Shown here in pieces: positions 8,157-12,500 of a stretch of 12,500 nucleotides of DNA. The position numbers and the translations under genes are program-made. The notes below the pieces were generated by a model. The model worked only from the letters and a program-made list of their open reading frames with translations, was not told where the DNA came from and searched no databases. Source of the stretch: Theodoxus fluviatilis (taxonomy: Eukaryota; Mollusca; Gastropoda; Cycloneritida; Neritidae); assembly GCA_034096865.1 (NCBI GenBank), contig JAWQFJ010017173.1, forward strand, positions 90,001 to 102,500, read 5' to 3'. Numbering within the stretch: position 1 is the stretch's first letter; the number at the start of each line of letters is the position of its first letter.

Positions 8157-8415
8157 ATGCCTGTCTGTCTGCCTGTCTGCTTGCCTGTCTGCCTGTGTGC
8201 CTGTGTGTCTGCCTGTATGTCCGCCTGCCTGCCTGTCTGCCTGTCTACCTGCCTGTCTGCCTGTGTGTCTGCCTGTGTGTCCGCCTGTCATCATGTCTGC
8301 CTGTCTGCCTGCCTGTCTGTCTGTCTGTCCGTCCGTCCGTCCGTCCATCCACCAGCCTGCCTGCCTGTGAGTCTGTCTGCCTGTGCGTCTATCTGTGCGT
8401 CTGAGTGCCTGCCTG
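8157..8415 (+). repeat. (CTGY)n array with 60-bp higher-order period
   Basis: Built of CTGT, CTGC, CCGT and related tetramers. Comparing 8161-8220 with 8221-8280 position by position gives 51 matches of 60, with identical blocks at 8171-8180/8231-8240 and 8201-8210/8261-8270. The array therefore evolved partly by duplicating a 60-bp block. It ends in (CCGT)n at about 8327-8345 and mixed CTGC. Open frames are Cys-Leu-Ser repeats and are artefacts. Confidence 0.9.
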
Positions 8416-8479
8416 CCTCCCCCCTCTCTCTCTATCTCTTTCTCTCTTGCTCTCTCTCTTTCTCTCTCTCTTCCTCTTT
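8416..8479 (+). repeat. (TC)n-rich tract
   Basis: CCCCCC followed by TCTC with TTTC interruptions. It links the CTGY array to the AC/GCAC array so that three repeat types adjoin with no unique DNA between them. Confidence 0.85.
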
Positions 8480-8501
8480 CACACACACACATGCATGCAC
8501 A

Positions 8502-8537
<36 letters not shown>

Positions 8538-8610
8538 CACACGCACGCACGCACACGCACTCACACACCTATGCACACACACATACCTCTACACACACAC
8601 ATATGCAGAC
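8480..8610 (+). repeat. (AC)n / (GCAC)n array; Z-DNA candidate
   Basis: From 8480 to 8560 purine and pyrimidine alternate without a break for 81 nt, including about ten GCAC/GCAT units. After TCAC at 8561 it degrades into ACAC, ATAC and CTAC words. The resulting Thr-His-Ala frames are not genes. Confidence 0.9.
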
Positions 8611-8756
8611 ATGTGATACAGATACACAGACAGACTCCACATGTGTAACTGATCAACATAGCCTAGCACACCTCGTTTGTCTTTAGGCAAATGCCACACA
8701 GCTCTCAGAGGTTATGCTGGAAGAGCAGTACTGTACTGTGCAGGCACTTAAAGTAC

Positions 8757-8757
<1 letters not shown>

Positions 8758-8819
<62 letters not shown>
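8758..8819 (+). repeat. (CA)~31 microsatellite
   Basis: A pure CA dinucleotide array of about 62 bp. Confidence 0.97.
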
Positions 8820-8821
<2 letters not shown>

Positions 8822-8871
8822 CATTATTGTTTCCTTTTTGCCTCTTATTGCCTTAACAGTAACTCCCTGTG

Positions 8872-8893
8872 CCCCCCCCCCCCCCCCCCCCCC
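8872..8893 (+). repeat. Poly-C homopolymer, 22 nt, followed by short (TC)n
   Basis: Twenty-two consecutive C residues followed by TCTCTCTCC. This is the second long C run in the window and, like that at 1959, it adjoins a TC array. Confidence 0.85.
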
Positions 8894-8909
8894 TCTCTCT
8901 CCTCTCTCC

Positions 8910-9360
8910 CTCATCTGTAGAAAGTTCTCGCCCTTAGCCATTTTGAGACTCCCTGGTATTCTCGCTGCCTCTCCAGAGAAGATGGAGAAGTGCTAAGGGC
9001 TTGCACTTCCAGTATGGCTATTGATTGGAGGAGGTCGGTTACTAGATAGCTGGCTCTTGGTCTGTATGTGCAGTGTATATATAAATATATATACATGGAA
9101 CAGGGACTTGGAGAGGATATGTCTACTGTGGAAGTTTTCCAACAAGCACTGTGTGAACTCTTCAACCCAGCAGTATTGTTCATTTTTCCACCCCTGAATT
9201 CAGTTGTTTCTCCTTATTCCATGGTTTTTAGTAATGACACAATGCATTGAAATGCGTTAAATGACTTGGCAAAGTTGATCTGAATGTTCCCTTCTCTTAT
9301 CACTACAAGTATATATTTGGAGAAGGAAGATGTGAAGAAGAAGAGGAAAAAATAATTTGT
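8910..9360. other. Non-coding stretch with an AT-rich near-palindrome
   Basis: No exon is supported. GTATATATAAATATATATAC at 9075-9094 has 8-nt complementary arms (GTATATAT/ATATATAC) around a central AAAT and could extrude as a short cruciform. Confidence 0.45.
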
Positions 9361-9396
9361 GAGAGAGAGAGAGGAAGGGGGGAGAGAGAGAGAGAA

Positions 9397-9471
<75 letters not shown>

Positions 9472-9604
9472 GAGAGAGAGAGAGAGGAGAGAGGAGAGAG
9501 AGAGAGAGAGGGGGGGGGAGGGAGGAGAGATGAGAGAGAGAGAGAAGAGAGAGAGAGGAGAGAGAGAGATGAGGAGGAGGAGGGGGGGGGGGGGGGAGGG
9601 GAGG

Positions 9605-9665
<61 letters not shown>

Positions 9666-9724
9666 AGGGGGGGAGGGGGAGGGAGGGAGAGGGAGGGAGG
9701 GAGGGAGGGAGGGAGGGAGGGAGG

Positions 9725-9797
<73 letters not shown>
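9361..9797 (+). repeat. 437-bp purine tract: (GA)n with G-runs and (GGGA)n
   Basis: Only two pyrimidines (T at 9531 and 9570) interrupt the + strand, and 9571-9797 is 227 uninterrupted purines. (GA)n blocks alternate with G8-G15 runs (around 9511, 9582-9596 and 9657-9675) and a (GGGA)n block near 9690-9730. The tract ends about 156 bp upstream of a supported exon, so it lies within, or just before, that gene's intron. Such tracts can adopt triplex (H-DNA) or G-quadruplex forms. The Arg-Glu and Ser-Leu-Pro open frames over it are not genes. Confidence 0.95.
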
Positions 9798-9800
<3 letters not shown>

Positions 9801-9953
9801 AAAAAACAAAAAGATAATCGTTGTGCCAATCTCATAGCAGAATTTGATGACATGTTCCTGAGTTAACTGCTCAAATGCACATGTTAAACACTGTGCCTCT
9901 GTGCCTCTATAAACCGTCATTGGAATTACCCTGGCATTGCTTTTGGCTTGCAG

Positions 9954-10144
9954 AGTCCAGACAGGGATTGCCTGGACGGGAAGCGCCACAAGATGACTCC
10001 CTCACCTGGGATGCCCCACTGGGGAGAGGAGCGCACGCCAGGACAGAGGATCCTGTCTGCCTTCCAGCCCTGGTCCCCCCACATCCTGGCTTCCATCAAG
10101 GACCCCAAGCTCATCCCTGCACCACCGGCCATCATGAGGGAGGG
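9954..10144 (+). CDS. Internal exon of an unrecognised protein (63 codons + 2 nt)
   Basis: The acceptor TTTTGGCTTGCAG ends at 9953 and the donor GTGAGT starts at 10145. Between them the frame starting AGT CCA GAC is open and reads Ser-Pro-Asp-Arg-Asp, then GMPHWGEERTPGQRILSAFQ, and ends AIMRE plus the two bases GG. The last bases pair in phase with the first base of the exon at 12052 to give a Gly codon. The peptide is rich in Pro, Trp and charged residues, with no membrane segment, signal peptide, zinc-binding pattern or catalytic motif I recognise. GC-rich third positions (CTG, CCC, GCC) fit coding sequence and differ from the surrounding repeats. The gene must have at least one exon upstream, since this exon starts in phase 0 without an initiation context, but I could not find it in this window. 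The function is unknown. Confidence 0.75.
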
Positions 10145-10376
10145 GTGAGTGCTGGAGAGGGATGGGGGTGGAAGTACAAAAAGTAAAGGGGTGGGGGGTG
10201 GAGATGGTGCCGAGATGGAATATTGGTGGTGGTTGCGGCTGCGTTGGGGCATTGGGGTGGGGGATAGTTGGCTGTTAAGTGGTGGATGTGGGACAGGTGG
10301 CATTGTACTACAAATTGTAGTGTATACATGCAAACATTTGAGCATGCAAGAATGCACAGACATACACACAGAGATG

Positions 10377-10380
<4 letters not shown>

Positions 10381-10451
<71 letters not shown>

Positions 10452-10557
10452 CTGTCTCTCTCTCTCTCTCTCCTGTCTCTCTCTCTCTCCTGTCTCTCTC
10501 TCTCTCTCCTGTCTCTCTCTCTCTCTCTCTCTCCTGTCTCTCCTCTCTCTCTCTGTC

Positions 10558-10602
<45 letters not shown>
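10381..10602 (+). repeat. (CT)n array with CCTGT interruptions
   Basis: A pure CT block of about 55 bp is followed by several (CT)n segments of roughly 12-22 bp, each separated by CCTGT, then a final pure block of about 40 bp. It is the reverse complement in kind of the GA tract at 9361-9797, on the other side of the exon. Confidence 0.95.
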
Positions 10603-10606
<4 letters not shown>

Positions 10607-11001
10607 TTGGCTGAAATAAATGAATTAATGAATCAATCAATCTCTCTTTCCCCCATCCATGCACCACCCACGCACACATGTGCACACACATGGTAACATG
10701 GGGACACATTGAGAAAAAAATGCAAGACCAGATTGTAAATGTCATTACTATGTAATCACATTATTCTCCACTAGAGAGAGAAATGCAGAGGAAGAGAGAG
10801 TCTTCACACGTCAGTGCCTCAATGCATTCTGTTTATGTATTGATTTTGGAACATTGGACAGCAGACCAAAGGTGTGGAATGACAATTGGAAGGCAAAGAA
10901 AGTCCTATGAGGACTGGAATGGAATTAACGGAAGGACCAGCCACTTGCAATAGTCTCAGTAATAATTGATAGAGCAGGCTAACATAATTACACCCACTGG
11001 G

Positions 11002-11003
<2 letters not shown>

Positions 11004-11037
<34 letters not shown>

Positions 11038-11150
11038 GGAGACGGACATACAGACAGACAGACGGAGAGAGACACGGAGACAGACAGACAGACAGATGCA
11101 CACACAGCCAGCCAGCGAGCCAGCCAGCCTGCCAGACAGACACACCAATG
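11004..11150 (+). repeat. (GA)n-(GACA/GACG)n-(GCCA)n compound array
   Basis: (AG)~16 to 11036 is followed by degenerate GACG, GACA and CAGA units to about 11100, then GCCA/GCGA units at 11107-11133. This succession mirrors, in reverse complement, the CTGY and TC arrays elsewhere in the window. Confidence 0.85.
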
Positions 11151-11221
11151 ACCAACAGAGACTGACAGACAAAGAAAGCGTGTGCATGCTCTTTGCTATT
11201 TGAGTGTGCCTCTCTCCTCCT

Positions 11222-11320
11222 GTCTGTTTCTTTGCTTGTTTCTGTATCAAGGTATTAGTCTGAACCGGTCTCCTTCCCTCTCTCCCCCCATCACCCCCAC
11301 CCTCTCAACCCCAACCCCAC

Positions 11321-11395
<75 letters not shown>

Positions 11396-11517
11396 TCTCT
11401 CTGTTTCTTTGTGTCTGTATCAACCTATCAGTCTGAATCTATCTCCTTCCCTCTCCTCCTGTCCCCCCATCACCCCCACCCTCCCAACCCCAACCCCACC
11501 TCTCTATCTCTCTCTCC
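11222..11517 (+). repeat. Duplicated ~175-bp unit containing a (CT)n array
   Basis: Copy 1 (about 11222-11400) and copy 2 (about 11401-11517) share in order CTGTTTCTTTG, TGTATCAA, TCTCCTTCCCTCTC, CCCCCCATCACCCCCACCCT, CAACCCCAACCCCACCTCTC and a CT tract. The offset drifts from 177 to 173 to 179. Copy 1 carries a (CT)n expansion of about 70 bp at 11331-11394, whereas copy 2 has only about 12 bp of CT. The two copies have therefore diverged mainly in microsatellite length. Confidence 0.85.
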
Positions 11518-11528
11518 TATTGTCTCAG

Positions 11529-11576
11529 TCACTGAGGGTCTCTTCCACATAATTGTATTTGCTGACACTTTGCCAG
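11529..11576 (+). other. Possible 48-nt cassette (poison) exon
   Basis: The pyrimidine tract CTCTCCTATTGTCTCAG ends at 11528 and CCAG|GTGAAG follows at 11577, giving a plausible acceptor and donor 48 bp apart. Spliced after the exon at 9954-10144 (ending GG) it would read GGT CAC TGA, an immediate stop. Its length is a multiple of three. It cannot be a normal constitutive exon of this reading frame. It is either a chance pair of splice-like sites or a regulated exon that ends translation early. Confidence 0.25.
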
Positions 11577-12051
11577 GTGAAGACTGGGGAGTAGTGAGGG
11601 AGGGAGTAGAGGGAGGGAGTAGAATGATGTCTGGAATGGAGATCCAGTGGGAGACAACCCTCATGCACGATGAAGAGGCTGCCTGTAATGAGGCGTCTGC
11701 TATTTGCTGCCTTTCTAATGTGTAGCTTGTTCCTCCTCCTCCGATCTCTCTATCGCTAGACTTCTTGCAGCTCACACTGCCTCCCACATCTCCTTGGCAA
11801 AGCCATTTCTCTGCCCACCCGATGTTTCTATCCTCGTGCTGCTGTGATGATTAGTAGCTCTTCCAGTATCCTTCAAGGCATGTGCTGTGGGGCTATTTTC
11901 ATCACTTTCTTTTCTGATTCATTTCCTGTTTCATTTCATTAGAATCTTTCCTGTTAATTTCACTCAATTTCCCCGTACTCCTTACTGAATTAACGGCTTT
12001 TATCCTGTCTTCTTTCTCTCTCCTCTCGTGCTTTCTGTGCATATGTTACAG

Positions 12052-12279
12052 CTCATTTCCATCATGCAGTGAAGCGGACCAAGTGGTCCACACTAGCACT
12101 TATGCAAATGGGATGATGAAAGGATTCAACCGTCCTCAGATTATGAGATTCTGCAGTGTGGTGCAAGCATGGACTGCTGCGTGTTTCAGATTCCCAGGCA
12201 TCCGACCTGCTTACCTCAAGACAGGACCCCCTGTTCTGCAGAACCCAGAGAGAGTCATCCCATACTCTGAGTCAGAAAG
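12052..12279 (+). CDS. Internal exon of an unrecognised protein (75 codons plus split ends)
   Basis: A long pyrimidine tract and GTTACAG end at 12051, and the donor GTGAGTC starts at 12280. The frame is C|TCA TTT CCA, continuing from GG of the exon at 9954, and is open to TCA GAA AG|. It includes SEADQVVHTSTYANGMMKGF, then RPQIMRFCSVVQAWTAACFR, and FPGIRPAYLKTGPPVLQNPE. The middle part has mixed hydrophobic and aromatic residues, like a folded domain. Five cysteines or fewer are present and no canonical spacing is visible. I do not recognise the family. The exon ends two bases into an AG- codon, so the gene continues beyond the window. In-phase joining with the previous exon is the strongest evidence that both are real. 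Confidence 0.8.
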
Positions 12280-12500
12280 GTGAGTCAGTTCCTCCTCTCC
12301 TGCGGACACATGCAATGCCTGCTGTCGTCAGAATGTCTGCCGGAGAAATTTAAGTACGTTCACATTTGAAGTGCATCTTTGTCTTATATTCTCTGGCTCT
12401 TCTGCGACCTCCTGCAGCACCTGTTCCTTCTCCAGTTGATGCTCTTTTGCTTCTGCTACTTCTCTCCACCCTCCTCCTCCTCCTCCTCCTCCTCCTCCTC
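12280..12500 (+). other. Start of the next intron, ending in (CTC)n
   Basis: Begins GTGAGT. The only AG sites near the end that might start another exon (after CTGCAG near 12418 and TCCAG near 12435) give a stop codon almost at once in the required phase, so no further exon is called. A (CTC)10 trinucleotide array at about 12470-12500 runs off the window. Confidence 0.6.

Larger units (their letters stand above)
10145..12051 (+). other. GT-AG intron (1,907 nt) full of simple repeats
   Basis: Begins GTGAGT and ends with a strong pyrimidine tract and TTACAG. It contains (CT)n at 10381-10602, a GA/GACA array at 11004-11100, a duplicated CT-linked unit at 11222-11517 and a possible cassette exon at 11529-11576. 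Between 11577 and 12000 there is no recognisable feature beyond pyrimidine-rich DNA. AATAAA at 10615-10620 lies beside AATGA/AATC words and has no support as a poly(A) site. Confidence 0.75.

Noticed and set aside
8115..8648. Cys-rich frames that look superficially like cysteine-rich peptides
   Set aside because: The cysteines come from TGC/TGT in the CTGY tetranucleotide array. Spacing follows the repeat unit, not a disulfide scaffold.
9257..9989. Minus-strand Ser/Leu/Pro frames of 198 and 228 codons
   Set aside because: They are the complement of the purine tract at 9361-9797, with no independent coding signal.
12415..12440. Possible third exon near the right edge
   Set aside because: Both nearby AG acceptors lead to an early stop (TGA) in the phase required after the exon ending at 12279.
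1..12500. CRISPR array, bacterial operon or phage-like system
   Set aside because: Tandem repeats here lack unique spacers of constant length, introns are present, and no Shine-Dalgarno-led genes or prokaryotic gene density are seen.

Overview
This is eukaryotic nuclear DNA, not bacterial. Coding sequence comes only as short exons with GT-AG borders, and long simple-sequence arrays cover much of the window. Three repeat types suggest a mollusc, probably a marine gastropod: blocks rich in TGACCTTG/TCAAGGTCA, a (TCTG)n array joined to a tandem ~225-bp core as in molluscan pearl/CvA-type elements, and very abundant (CT)n, (CA)n and (TCTG)n. The taxon is inferred from sequence style; no search was run.

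Layout. 1-880 is non-coding and dense in AGGTCA-type motifs. 950-1745 is pyrimidine-rich and holds two long (CT)n arrays. 1746-4170 has no recognisable gene but contains a small G/T-rich minisatellite, a 31-bp palindromic insertion between 9-bp direct repeats, and a (GT)n array with a 69-nt alternating purine-pyrimidine core. 4170-5035 is a repeat cluster: (TCTG)n, two tandem ~225-bp copies (one with a run of 30 C), then a degenerate tRNA-like unit followed by two more B-box-like motifs. 5036-7760 has no supported gene and is interrupted by a large (AC)n tract. 7766-9800 is almost all tandem repeats: a 59-bp minisatellite, a (CTGY)n array with a 60-bp higher-order period, (GCAC)n, (CA)n, poly-C and a 437-bp purine tract.

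The only gene I can support is on the + strand near the right end. Two exons, 9954-10144 and 12052-12279, each have a good acceptor, a GTGAGT donor and an open frame. Their phases fit exactly: GG from the first exon plus C from the second makes a Gly codon. Together they encode about 140 residues from the middle of a larger protein that I do not recognise. The intron between them (1,907 nt) carries (CT)n, (GA)n, a duplicated ~175-bp CT-linked unit and a possible 48-nt cassette exon with an in-frame stop.

Most long open frames in the window are translations of microsatellites (Ser-Leu, Thr-His, Val-Cys or Arg-Glu repeats) and are not genes. The observations I rate highest are the exon flanked by complementary GA and UC tracts, the candidate poison exon, the pearl-like tandem element with its C30 run, the tRNA-like unit with extra B boxes, and the palindromic mini-insertion.
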